The translations under genes were made by a program, and so were the position numbers. From positions 72,296,525 through 72,360,524 of the forward strand of contig CM070500.1 of the NCBI GenBank assembly GCA_036346375.1: a DNA stretch of 64,000 nucleotides, in the 5' to 3' direction. Below, one piece after another: positions 10,744 to 20,700 of this stretch. This stretch comes from Guadua angustifolia. Lineage: Eukaryota; Streptophyta; Magnoliopsida; Poales; Poaceae. The notes under the pieces were generated by a model. The model saw nothing but the letters and a program-made list of their open reading frames with translations, made no database searches and was not told the DNA's origin. How positions within the stretch are numbered: position 1 is the stretch's first letter; every line of letters starts with the position of its first letter.

Positions 10744-11792
10744 TCATTGAGGAATACCATTTGTGGCGCAACATCTGCAACCTGTATAAGATCGCAGCTC
10801 TCTACCATTTGTAAAGTTGGTTCGTCTTCTTGTGGCTGCGTCAGGTTCATCTCCTCTTTGCGCTCACGATGTGGTTTGCGACACTCCCTTGCGAAGTGCC
10901 CAAACTTGTCACAGTTGTAGCACTTGACTTTGGACATGTCACAACCACCATCAGAAGTAGCAACATTTTTGCCGTTGCCGTGCCTACGGCTTTACTGCTG
11001 CTTCTTCTTCTGGCCGCCACCAGAAGAGCTTTCGCCTTGCTCCTTTTGCTTCATGCACACACGCCACTTCTCTTCGGTGAGAAGTAGACAGTTGCCTGAA
11101 CCGCCTGAGCCACCAGCATCATCAAGCTCATACCGTTCCTCCACGGACTTGAGCCGACCGGTGAGCTCCTCCACGGTCAGTGTCGTGAGGTCAACCAATT
11201 GTTCAATCGATATGGCCACCTGCATGTATTTGGATGGCACAACACAAAGGAACTTCTTGACCACCACCTCTTCAGGCAACTCACCACCCAAAATGCGGAT
11301 GTTGTTTATGAGACCGGTAAGACGCATCGCAAAGTCCTCCACCGTCTCAGTGTTCTTCATGCAAATTGCGTCGAACTCCCGACATAGCGTTTGCACACGC
11401 GCCTTGCACACACGTGCGATGCCAATGCACATCATGCGCACGGTCTCCCAAGCATCCCTTGCACTATCTTTGGCCGCCAAGATTGCCAACATCTCCGATG
11501 GCACCGCTTGGAGGATGGCTGCCAATGCCATCCGATCGACTCAATAATCCGTATTACTGGGCTCGACGGCCTCCTAGACTCCCTAAGCCTACAAGTTGAC
11601 TCTTATCAAGAGAGTCCACTAGTTGTAGTTTGTGCTCGTGAGCGTGGGGTAACGCACCGTCACCCCCGCCTCCCTCACATGTGGCACCACCTGCGGCACC
11701 ACCACCGATGGCACCACCACTGGCTGACCGCCGTTGTCGTTGGTTCCCTGTCCATTGGCATCGTTAGCGATACGATTAGCGTCTTCCGACAT
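10744..11792 (-). pseudogene. Copia gag
   Basis: The start MSEDANRIANDANGQG lies at 11792, directly after the primer site, but a stop follows about 60 codons later (TSTNYN). The main open part, 11531-10992, has the Copia gag core (AWETVRMMCIGIARVCKARVQTL, FDAICMKNTETVEDFAMRLTGL, LPEEVVVKKFLCVVP). A shifted frame (10937-10752) carries the zinc knuckle CYNCDKFGHFAREC. The nucleocapsid-protease linker is cut by the hAT at 10743. Confidence 0.9.
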
Positions 11793-11805
11793 GACTCTGA
11801 TACCA
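11793..11805 (-). other. Primer binding site, initiator-Met tRNA
   Basis: Reads TGGTATCAGAGTC on the minus strand, two bases from the LTR end (TGTTGG on the plus strand at 11808). It is complementary to the 3' end of plant tRNA-iMet and is the usual Copia minus-strand primer. Confidence 0.85.
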
Positions 11806-12106
11806 CTTGTTGGAACAACACGAAGAAAACACCATCAAACAAACACATGCAGACACTTAGAAATTCACAAGCATAAACACAATTGAAGCACGAGAGACAA
11901 AATAATTTTTTTGTGTTGCTCAAGTCATAGCTTTTCTTCTTTGTTTCACTCTTATTTACAGACCAATAAATACACAATTAAACACTAGTAATTTAAACTA
12001 GTAACTTATGTATGAAACACTAGTAAGCTATCTAGAAAAATAAATACATAGGCATGCATACAACGGTCAGGACACTAATGCATGAAACGGTAATGCATAC
12101 TAATGT

Positions 12107-15100
12107 TGTAACACCCTGGCACCCTGTGCCCTGAATGTTACACCCTCTAGCATCAACAACTACAAATCGCTAAGAACAAATATTCGCAAAGCAAGCGAAC
12201 TACTAGGAGGTTGTCCAAAATTATTAAAAATTTCGGCAGCACCTCCCCTAAAACTAGGACATCCACTCAGCAGACAGAAAACATTGCAGTTATAAGATAT
12301 CATTCTAGCAGGTCCTTAGTTAACCAATCACACATCCAATAGAAATTAATCGACTCCACCGCATAATTATTACAGGACAAGGACTCAATAAACAAAACCA
12401 CAGACAACCTTTTACAAGAATTCTTCACGAGCTATTAAGATCAGAATTACGAATCATTATGATGGAACGGTGAGGATGTGAACGTGATTGTGCTACTACC
12501 CCCATCCATGCATACCGGCTTCAAAACACCTACAACATTAAATAACAAGCGTGAGTTCAAACTCAGCAAAGTACACGAGAATAACAATTCCAATTTATCA
12601 GAAGTAAAACAAGAGCTTGACTATAAGAGCAAGCAATACAATTGGAACAACCACCAGAAATTACGCGTTTATACCCATTTTAAGCAATAACTTGACCATA
12701 CCCAAAATTTACCGCAATCAAGTCATCAACTTGATAATAAAACCACTCAACGTAAAAGAGGCATCACGTGGCTCTAATTCACTACGTCTTCCAACTCAAC
12801 CACCCCTTGTTGCAACTCAAACCATTTTCATCGACTTTATTCGAGTTCAAAACTCAAATTTCACTCCACGATATTCATACAACATAATTAGCAAAGCAAA
12901 GAAAAGAAATGCGCTAATTCATCAATTCAATTTAATCTCCTCTTTTTGGGTTGAATCCACTACTCAACCTTCAATTACCATAATCACCATCCATATGACA
13001 CACCATTTATCACAACACTCATTATTAAAGATGCAATGCACATGAATGCTCATTTCCATGCACGTACCGGTGCTGCCGAGTGCCCACCCGTCGGTGTGCA
13101 CCCTCACGTCCCTTCCATCCCGCAGATGGAAGGTGCCTACTTTCTCGTCTCGCTCCCATTCACCTCGATGAATGGGACTACGAGGTAGGACTTTCGTGTT
13201 CACTACGTGTGAACACAGAGGCCCGTGATCGTAATGGGTCGCCTCTTCCATTATGAATGCACAAATGCAATTTTCATGAATGAAATGCAACTTTTCATTC
13301 AATGCCAACACTAACATACCATAACCATATACATACACATAGGCAATTCTCACATTCATAAGTCACCAGCGATACTAGTAAAATTAGATTCAACCATAAG
13401 ACATGGCAACTCATAACGTTTCTGTCATGCAACTACATCCTACGGCCCCGAGTCATGTTCACACAATACACTTGCAATTAGATGCTCACATAAACTATCT
13501 TTATAAATGACTTAACCGTTGGAACCAAACTCATGTTAGCCCCAACCACTCAAACAACATACTCGCTATAATCAACCTTACTAAAAACTCGATCTCAAAT
13601 AGAGTTCATCTAATTAACAGAGCAACAATTAAATTAAGAAGCACCACATATGAACACACATCCACACTCAATAACACAATGTACTTGCATCCCTTCCTTA
13701 ACCTTTTAATCATCATAAACATTTTCATAAGATGAAGCACCTTTTAGCTATATTCAAGCAAAACTTACCTCTTGCGTATTCATCGGCAATTACGTACGCT
13801 AAGAGCAAACAATCGATTAATCCTCCTAGCCACAATCTAGGGAATGCACTTGCCTTTTACCGATGAAGAATGGAGTGGCATGCGGTCGAGGCCACTCCCG
13901 ACAGAACATTCTCTGCAATTAAACAATAATCATCCAACTCAACTTTATACACACTCGAAACAAGCAACAAAAAGAAAACAACTCATTTGCATATCTGACT
14001 TCTTCAAAAACTAATGTCCATGCATAAGCTAAAGACATATCAGTATTCCAGATCTAACTAATTAAAGTGCCAACAATTATCTTTCATAAACCATAGTAGC
14101 AACAGATTTGCTTGAAACAACAGGAGACACAATCCTCTCACCAACAAATGGAAAATGCAACCATGACTAACATACGGATATTTGATTGACAAACATGTCC
14201 AAACTACAGTTTACCCTGGGGAAAATAAACTACTCATACCAAATCAACCTCAGAATAACAGTAGTATATAAATGTACCTAGATGAATGAACTCAAGTAAC
14301 CAAGACATAACCAGCCAATCAGGTACCAATTGCCACAACCAAATCCATAATCATGCATTACCTGATATCTACTTACTACTTAGCAAACCACATTTCCCAC
14401 AGAGTTTTACCTCTTGGTCAAAGATCTACTAACACATGCTCAGCTACCTGAAATATGTAACCCCCTTTTGGCAAATGATTAACATAAACAGTTCAAAACG
14501 AAAATAGACTGTTTCTAATATGCCAACTAACATGAATAAGATCACAACAAGACTAGCACTCCATACTTTCCACATTGTTTAGCAATATCAGATTAACGCT
14601 TGGCAAAACACCCATCTAGCTCTTTCCGATGGCACTTTCTATAACAATAGCTCTTCGGGGTGTACAACCATAAATCAAGTAAGCAAAACTCGAGCACATG
14701 CAAGTACTTCGAAAATGATCAGAAGCATCAGCTGATTAGGAGCATCATACACAAATACATATATAGTCCGATGATCTTCAAAAGAACATGATAACATGGC
14801 ATCAGCGACAATTAATCCTAGCCAAATATTAGTAAACTTGGGAGCATGGTATCGATTCTAGCATTTCAAAGCCCATCTCTCAACCTTGCACACTTCACTC
14901 ACTGCGATACCACAACCTAAACCTTCTAGGCATTTCATCGAACACCTAGAGAGCAAAGGAAAAACTAAGCTAATATACCTCAAAGAGATTTTCCCATGGA
15001 GGGAAGAGGGAGGTGGGGGAAGGAGGCTGCGGCTTGGGGGCACCGGCCGGAGGCAGCGACGGCCGGGGGAGGCGCTGGAGGAGGTGCTTGACGTGGCGGG

Positions 15101-15591
15101 CGGCGCGAGCCGGAGGCACGCGACGCTGCCCGGCGAGCTTCGGGCCAAGGGCGTATGGAGGGCGCGAGGGCGGCGCCAGTGAGGGGAGACCGAGCAAAGA
15201 CTGAGGTGGCCGGGCGACGCCGGGCAACATGCAAGACGGCCGGAGGCGCGCGGCGCCGAGCACGGGCGGAGGCGGAGGCGGGCAGGCAAGAAGGCCGGAG
15301 GCGGGCGACGCCAAGGCATGGGCACACGGGCCGGAGGAGGTGGCGCGGCCGAGGCGCTACTGGCAATGGGAGGCGACACACCAGGCGTAGCACAAAGGCG
15401 GCCGGGAGCTGTCCCTCTTTTCTTTTTCTTTTTTTTCTCAACTAGGGTTTCCTCCTGAATGCTCTCTTCCTTTTTATACTCCATCAAAGGGGGCTAATAA
15501 TCAAAAGGCTAGGGGGGGGGGGGAATGTAAATAACACTACCCAACAATTCTAAAGGCCACAAACTCTGGTAGAACGTTTTGCTGTATTACA
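12107..15591 (-). mobile_element. Solo LTR, 3.5 kb, in the Copia 5' LTR
   Basis: Plus-strand ends are TGTAACACCCTGG and TGTATTACA, with near-matching 5 bp flanks AATGT (12102-12106) and AATGC (15592-15596). A minus-strand TATAAAAA at 15471-15478, followed downstream by a transcript-leader-like GC-rich block (15370-15000), shows the sense strand is minus. No primer site, polypurine tract or coding domain was found. The proline/alanine-rich ORFs at 14858-15487 (both strands) are by-products of the GC-rich block. A dyad-rich patch lies at 13050-13260. Gypsy-type origin is inferred from length and TGTAACACCC-style ends. Confidence 0.65.
15471..15478 (-). promoter_or_regulatory. LTR TATA box
   Basis: TATAAAAA on the minus strand, about 115 bp inside the sense 5' end of the solo LTR. 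It is the likely core promoter of the lost retrotransposon. Confidence 0.55.
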
Positions 15592-15655
15592 AATGCTTAT
15601 GCACACTAATGGCTTATGCATGAAACAGTCAGGACTTGAAACGGTCATGCACACG

Positions 15656-16046
15656 TAGGGCTGTAAACGAGCCGAGCTCGAGCGAGCCTAGCCCTCCAGG
15701 TTCGAGCTCAGTAAGGCTCGAACCGAGCTCGAGTTGGGGTTCAAGCCTTGACTCAGGCTTGAGCTCGGCTCGACTAAGCTCGATAAGCTTGATAAGCTCG
15801 AGTAAGTTCGGTTATTTTGTAAGCTCAGTAGGCTCGGTAACAAGTTCGAGTAAGCTCGGCTCGAGAAAGCTCGACTTAAGGAAGCTCGATCTAAGCTCGA
15901 GTAGGCTTGCGAACTATTCGAGCTCAGCTCGGTTAGGCTCGCGAGCTCGAGTTTAGCTCGTTTGGAGCTCGAGCCGAGCTCAAATCGAGCCTCTCACGAG
16001 CCGAGCTCGAGTAGCTCGCGAACCTCGAGCTTTTTTTACAGTCCTA
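15656..16046. mobile_element. hAT MITE made of GAGCTCGAG motifs
   Basis: 391 bp flanked by the perfect 8 bp duplication TGCACACG (15648-15655 and 16047-16054). Terminal repeats are TAGGGCTGTAAA and, reversed from the right end, TAGGACTGTAAA. The interior is almost entirely degenerate AGCTCGAG/GAGCTCGG motifs, self-complementary at every scale, so the single strand can fold into many hairpins. It has no coding capacity; the serine/leucine-rich ORF 15636-15956 is an artefact. Confidence 0.9.
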
Positions 16047-16067
16047 TGCACACGATTAATTCTAGCA

Positions 16068-16439
16068 GCTGGATGGCCACCGGAGGGCACGCATCACCAT
16101 CGCCTTCCACGACAGACCCAGCAGCCAAGGGCGGAGCCAATGGTTGGCACGGTTGAGCCGTGGCACAACCAATACTCCGTCCCGCTAAGTATTGTTTAAT
16201 CCTCTGCCCTGTAGTCCATGACCAGAAATACGCAGAAGATACAACTCACGGTCGTGGAAGATACGTGGATGGGCGGCGGCGGGTGTTCTCCTTCTCGGCT
16301 TCTCCTCTAGGCGAGTATGGTAATAGTTCGTAGTTGAGCTTTTGATACATTTTATGTTATATATTGCCTTGCTACTTTTTTTAAAAAAAAGTTAGACCAA
16401 TCTTTACTATATAAAGTGCGAGTTTCTTCTCACATCACT
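16068..16439. other. Intergenic, possible Helitron 5' end
   Basis: No gene seen. At 16400/16401 an A is followed by TCTTTACTATATAAAG, which resembles the 5' terminus of plant Helitrons (insertion between A and T, TC start). No convincing 3' hairpin plus CTRR end was found downstream, so this is only a candidate. Confidence 0.25.
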
Positions 16440-16570
16440 TCATCAAAATTACCCATCTTTGCCACTGCCCTTTAATTACTCATCTTTGCCACTATTAGTG
16501 CTCTTAATTCCCACCTTTACCATTGCTCTTTAATTATCCACTTTTGCCACTGTTAGTGCTCTTTGCAAAT
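16440..16570 (+). repeat. Short tandem repeat upstream of the MIZ1 fragment
   Basis: About four imperfect copies, 30-45 bp apart, of CATCTTTGCCACT...GCTCTTTAATTA. It fills the space directly before the truncated MIZ1 frame, where the N-terminal half should be. Confidence 0.7.
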
Positions 16571-16591
16571 AAACTTTTATATCGCAAAGTG

Positions 16592-16915
16592 ACAAGCTGC
16601 AGCACGCTGGGGAGGCGGCGGCTGCTGGACGAGCCGATCTGGGCATTGGACGTGAACGGCGAGAGCGTCGGGTACGCGTCCCGGCGGGAGGCGACGGAGG
16701 GGGACGAACGGGTGATGCGGCTGCTGCACGCCACCTCCATGGGCGCCGGCGTGCTGCCAGCCGACATGGCCGACTCGGCGGACGGTGAGCTCACGTACAT
16801 GCGCGCGAACTTCGACCGCGTCGTGGGATCCAAGGACGCCGAGACATACTACATGCACAACCCGAAGGGCTGCACCACCGGGCCGGAGCACACCATCTTC
16901 TTCATTAGGACCTGA
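16592..16915 (+). pseudogene. 5'-truncated MIZ1/DUF617 (MIZU-KUSSEI1-like) fragment
   Basis: The frame ending at 16915 reads RRLLDEPIWALDVNGESVGYASRREA, then VMRLLHATSMGAGVLP, DGELTYMRANFDRVVGSKDAETYYMHNP and EHTIFFIRT-stop. These follow, in order, the conserved C-terminal motifs of the plant DUF617/MIZ1 family, recognised from memory. MIZ1 relatives act in root hydrotropism and are normally intronless proteins of 200-300 residues. Only the last 108 or so residues are present. Upstream sequence up to the in-frame ATG at 16523 is repeat-derived and unrelated. The codons retained are GC-rich and uninterrupted, so truncation is fairly recent or the piece was carried by a transposon. Confidence 0.75.
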
Positions 16916-17787
16916 TTAGCTTTACTTCTTCTTCAATTGCCTTTGATATGTGCTTCTTGTCGTCCAAGCCTTGTCTGTTCTTTCTTATGTGTGTATGAAC
17001 TACATATCATTGGGGTAGCCTAGATTGCTTAAGCAAAAAAATGTAGAAATGTTCTGCTAGATGAAGATGTCAAATGCATAAACTCCATGGTGTGTTTGAT
17101 TTGTATTTGCATGCATATGCATTTTGATGATTGCACGGTGCCTTCATGATTCGAGGTAGTTTGTATCGGCATGTCAAAATAAATTTCATGGTGGCCCATG
17201 CTTAGTTTAGGTATGTGATTCCTAAACAGGCTAACCATTTGTTCCATTTTTTCAAGAGCGCACAACAAGCGAGCAATATCAAAACGAAAAAAAAAATTCA
17301 AAAAAAGCGGCGACGACTAACAATCAACATTCAATCAGTTTGATTCGCGTTGGGATTCTTAGTCCCGATTGTCAATGGTGGCAACCGAGACGCTCCATTC
17401 AGGTTTTTGGTCAATTTAGTTTTAGTTTTTTTTTCATCCCTAACCACAGATTTCAATAAGTGGCCAGCAAAGCGACGAGGAGGTACTCCTAGGAACAGGG
17501 CCATTCCTGACGGGAAAAGTATTCCTGGCACCTAAGTTGATGGTAGGAAAAGCTATATCCTGACGGGATCTAGCCGTCAGGAATGCCCTGAATCCTGGTA
17601 GGATCGTGACAGGTATGGTGGTAGTGTGGTGACAGGCATGGAAAGAGAAGGTATTAGCAGCGATAAGATGGTTCAAAACTTGTCAGACTTTATGCCAAAA
17701 AATTTTACTATTGGCTAAACAATTTTTTTCCTGACAACATATTTCCTTCTTTCTCTTTGAAACCCAAATTCATTTTTTTTTCTCTTC
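16916..17787. other. Intergenic between the MIZ1 fragment and GH31
   Basis: Holds a probable 3' trailer of the MIZ1 fragment, a poly-A-rich patch at 17285-17310 and a patch with dispersed CCTGACGGGA/TCCTGGTAGGA words (17505-17610). The latter looks like a decayed transposon end. No supported gene. The 3' end of the GH31 transcript must fall here, just below 17788. Confidence 0.4.
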
Positions 17788-20700
17788 TCATAATACTTTG
17801 AGATCTCTCAAATTGCTTACAAACCTTTCCCCAACGGGCGATCCAACCCTCACAAACACGGCCGGGTAGCCCACTGGCGCCTTGACCTCGGCCTCAAACC
17901 CGTGCACCGTCCCCTCCCCTGGACTGCGTCCACTCCGACCATCACCGAACACGTCGCCGGTCCACACATGCCTCCACGAGCCGCCGTCCGGCACCGGGAA
18001 GTAGGCGGTCACCACGCTGCTGCCCTTGTCTAGGACCGGCACCACTAACATCTCTGTCCCGACCAGGAACTGCTGGTACGTCAGCCTTTGCACGCGCTGG
18101 TCCTCCGGGTAGTGAAGGAAGAGGTGCCGTGCCACCGGGAGACCTTTCTCCGCCGCCTCCTGCGAAGAAATCAATCGCCAGATTAGTATAGCTGGTACTA
18201 TCATGCAAAGCTGGCACAGTGGCAAAATTTTTACTGTTGTAGCACCTTAAACTTTCTTTTTTTCAAAATTAGCCTCCCGTAAATTTTTTCGAGATTTAGC
18301 CCCTGAGCCCACAAAAACTGTGGCCCGAGAGCATTGTACATGAATTTTCAGCAAAAAAAAAATGAAAACTAGCATACGGCGGACTGGAAGCGTTGCATAC
18401 TACAGCAAAATTTCTTTTTTTTGCTGTTCGGAGGTTAGTTCTTAAAAATCGCACGTTGTACTACAAATATTGAGGGCCCGTATTCTACGGAGGGGCATAA
18501 TATAACACAACATATTTGAGGAGGGTAGTTCCAAAAAAATACATTATAATTGTATTAGGTTTTATAAATGTATTATAATAAAAAAACCGTGCAGTAGTTA
18601 GTTCTGAAAAAATAATTTTGCGGATAGTTTTGAAAAAAATTCACACAACGGCTAGTCTGAAAATCACACGTTCTACCTCAAATATTTTGAGGACTCATAT
18701 TCTGTAAACCTAATTACCGTCAAATAATTATTCAGGCCGTCAATAACATTTTTGTAAGGCAATAATAAAACTAATAAAAAAATATTGCCTACAAAAAATA
18801 TTATTGATGGCCCACAGAATTATTGACGGTAATTTGTTCTGCATAATTATTAATGGTGATTCGGTCCTTAAAATATGGGTCCTCAAATAAATTGTGTTAT
18901 ATTATGCCCCTCCATAGAATACGGGTACTCAAAATATTTGTGTTACTATATGCGATTTTTTCAGAACTGACTGTAGAATTATTTTTTCAGAATTAATCGT
19001 TGTGCATTTTTTGTATTACAATGCATTTATAAAACCTAATAAAATTAAAATGTATTTTTTCTATAACCAGCCTCCGCATAGCACAAAAAAATTTACTATA
19101 GTATGCAGCAGACTGTAGCATGCAGCGTTCTCAGTCCGCTGCATGCTACTTTTCTTTTTTTTCTGAAAATTCATGTGCAGCGCTCCCAGGCCATGGTTTT
19201 CGTGGGCCTGGTGGCTAAATTTCAATGAAAAATTTACAAGGGTGCTAACTTTGAAAAAAAAAGGAAGTTTAAGGTGCAATAGTAAAAATTTCCACAATGG
19301 CATCCATGGCCATTGCGTTTGTGAATGTGATGGTGTGCCGCGTTTGTACCTTGACGAGATGAATCCGGTAGAACTCCCAGGCTTTGTAGATCTTTGCACA
19401 GCGCGCGAAATGCGCGAGCGTCCGGCTGTTTGTGTAGAACTGGCAGTTTGATCCGGGCTTGTTCCCCTGTGAATCAGATCGATCATAGCTGAATCAGCTC
19501 ATTGCTTGAAACTCTCGCGTGCTGTACAATGCTCGAGCTGTGCGCGCACACGTACGTACCTCGTGGGTGCGGAAGACGACGGTGAAGGCGTTGACCTCCA
19601 TCCAGCGCATGAGGAGCTCCTCGCTGCGGCGGTAGCGGAGGAACGGCAGGTCGACGGTGCAGTAGCCGCCGGCGTCGCTGTGGTTGAGCGGGAAGCCCGA
19701 GAGGCCGCCGCTGAGCAGGCCGACGACGCTGCTCTTGATGCCGTCGTTGGCCTGCCAGCTCACCATCTGGTCGCCCTCCCAGAACAGCATCGCCCACCGG
19801 GAGCTCTCCCTGAACCCCGAACGCACGAAGAACACCAGCCCCTCCTCCTCCTCCTCGTCGTAAGCCGACGCCGCCGCGCCGTGATGGAGCCTGGAGCCGG
19901 ACTTCCACTCGTCGGCGAACTCCCGGTTGACCCGCGCCCACAGCTCCGGGTACCGGTTGTGCGCTGCGACGGGGTCCTCGCCGGAGTGGAGCTCCGCGTC
20001 CAGCGGCAGCCCCTCACCGAAGTCGGCCATCCACCCGCTGACGCCGTCGTCCGCCATCCCCTGCAAAACCTTCTTGAACCAGGCACGTGCCTCCGGGTTG
20101 GTGAAGTCCAGCATGGCGACGTCGAACGCCGTGTTGGGCATCATGTACGGCTCGCCGGCCCGGTCCCTGACCAGGATCCCCAGCTTCTTGGCCTCCTCGA
20201 ACATGTGCCTCCTCGTGTTCGGCTTCCGGTCCATCTGCAGAAGAGAGAAGAAGAAAACAGAACTTGGAAAATTCAGAATGGCAACACTCGTGCATGCCCC
20301 TGCATCTGCATGTCGATCGCTGATAATTTGGAGCTCAAGAACGATCAACGTACGTACCGGGACAAGGCAAGGATTGCAGTAAGTCATCGTCCTAACACCG
20401 TGCAGGCGAAGATCGCGTATCAGATCCTTCCATCCGGTGTAATGGTCGGCATCAACCTCCCAGTTCCACCAGAGCTGAGACCCGATCGCTGTCTTCCTCT
20501 GGCCGACCCAATCCTGCAGGGCAACCATGCATCCAATGTAGTGTGCACTAGTTCAGACGTCAGAATTGGCTGGGAATTCGGAGTTAGCCAGGAAGGAGCT
20601 TGTCAAGAGCCGTTACGTTTCATCAGACCTGCAGCCAGAATGCGGACACCGGGACATCGTAGTCTTGCAGCTGGCGCCACACGCCGCGGACGGCGTCCGT

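Larger units (their letters stand above)
3181..16067 (-). mobile_element. Old Copia element with four nested insertions
   Basis: A Ty1/Copia retrotransposon in minus orientation. In sense order: 5' LTR (16067 to 11808), iMet primer site (11805-11793), gag, protease, integrase, RT, RNase H, polypurine tract, 3' LTR remnant (3247 to about 3181). The domain order PR-INT-RT-RH is diagnostic of Copia. Insertions, each with a target duplication, are 4389-7412, 9493-10743, 12107-15591 and 15656-16046. Without them the element is about 5 kb, the usual Copia size. The coding frame has many stops and frameshifts, so it is dead. The bases after the right LTR end are GCTGG; the left flank is lost, so the element's own duplication cannot be tested. 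Confidence 0.85.
11808..16067 (-). mobile_element. 5' LTR of the old Copia, split by two insertions
   Basis: LTR sequence occupies 11808-12106, 15592-15655 and 16055-16067, about 375 bp in total. It starts TGTTGGAACAAC next to the primer site and ends ATTCTAGCA, matching the 3' LTR remnant at 3181-3247. Interruptions are the solo LTR 12107-15591 and the hAT MITE 15656-16046. Local repeats of ATGCATGAAACGGT occur inside it. Confidence 0.8.

Noticed and set aside
14858..15487. Proline/alanine-rich ORFs on both strands
   Set aside because: They lie in the GC-rich leader block of a solo LTR, overlap in several frames, and have compositional bias only.
15636..16156. Serine/leucine-rich ORFs at 15636-15956 and 15962-16156
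   Set aside because: They are translations of the AGCTCGAG motif array of a hAT MITE and its flank.
16916..17340. 3' terminus of a Helitron carrying the MIZ1 fragment
   Set aside because: CTAG/CTAA words occur, but none follows a GC-rich hairpin and precedes a T at the proper spacing.
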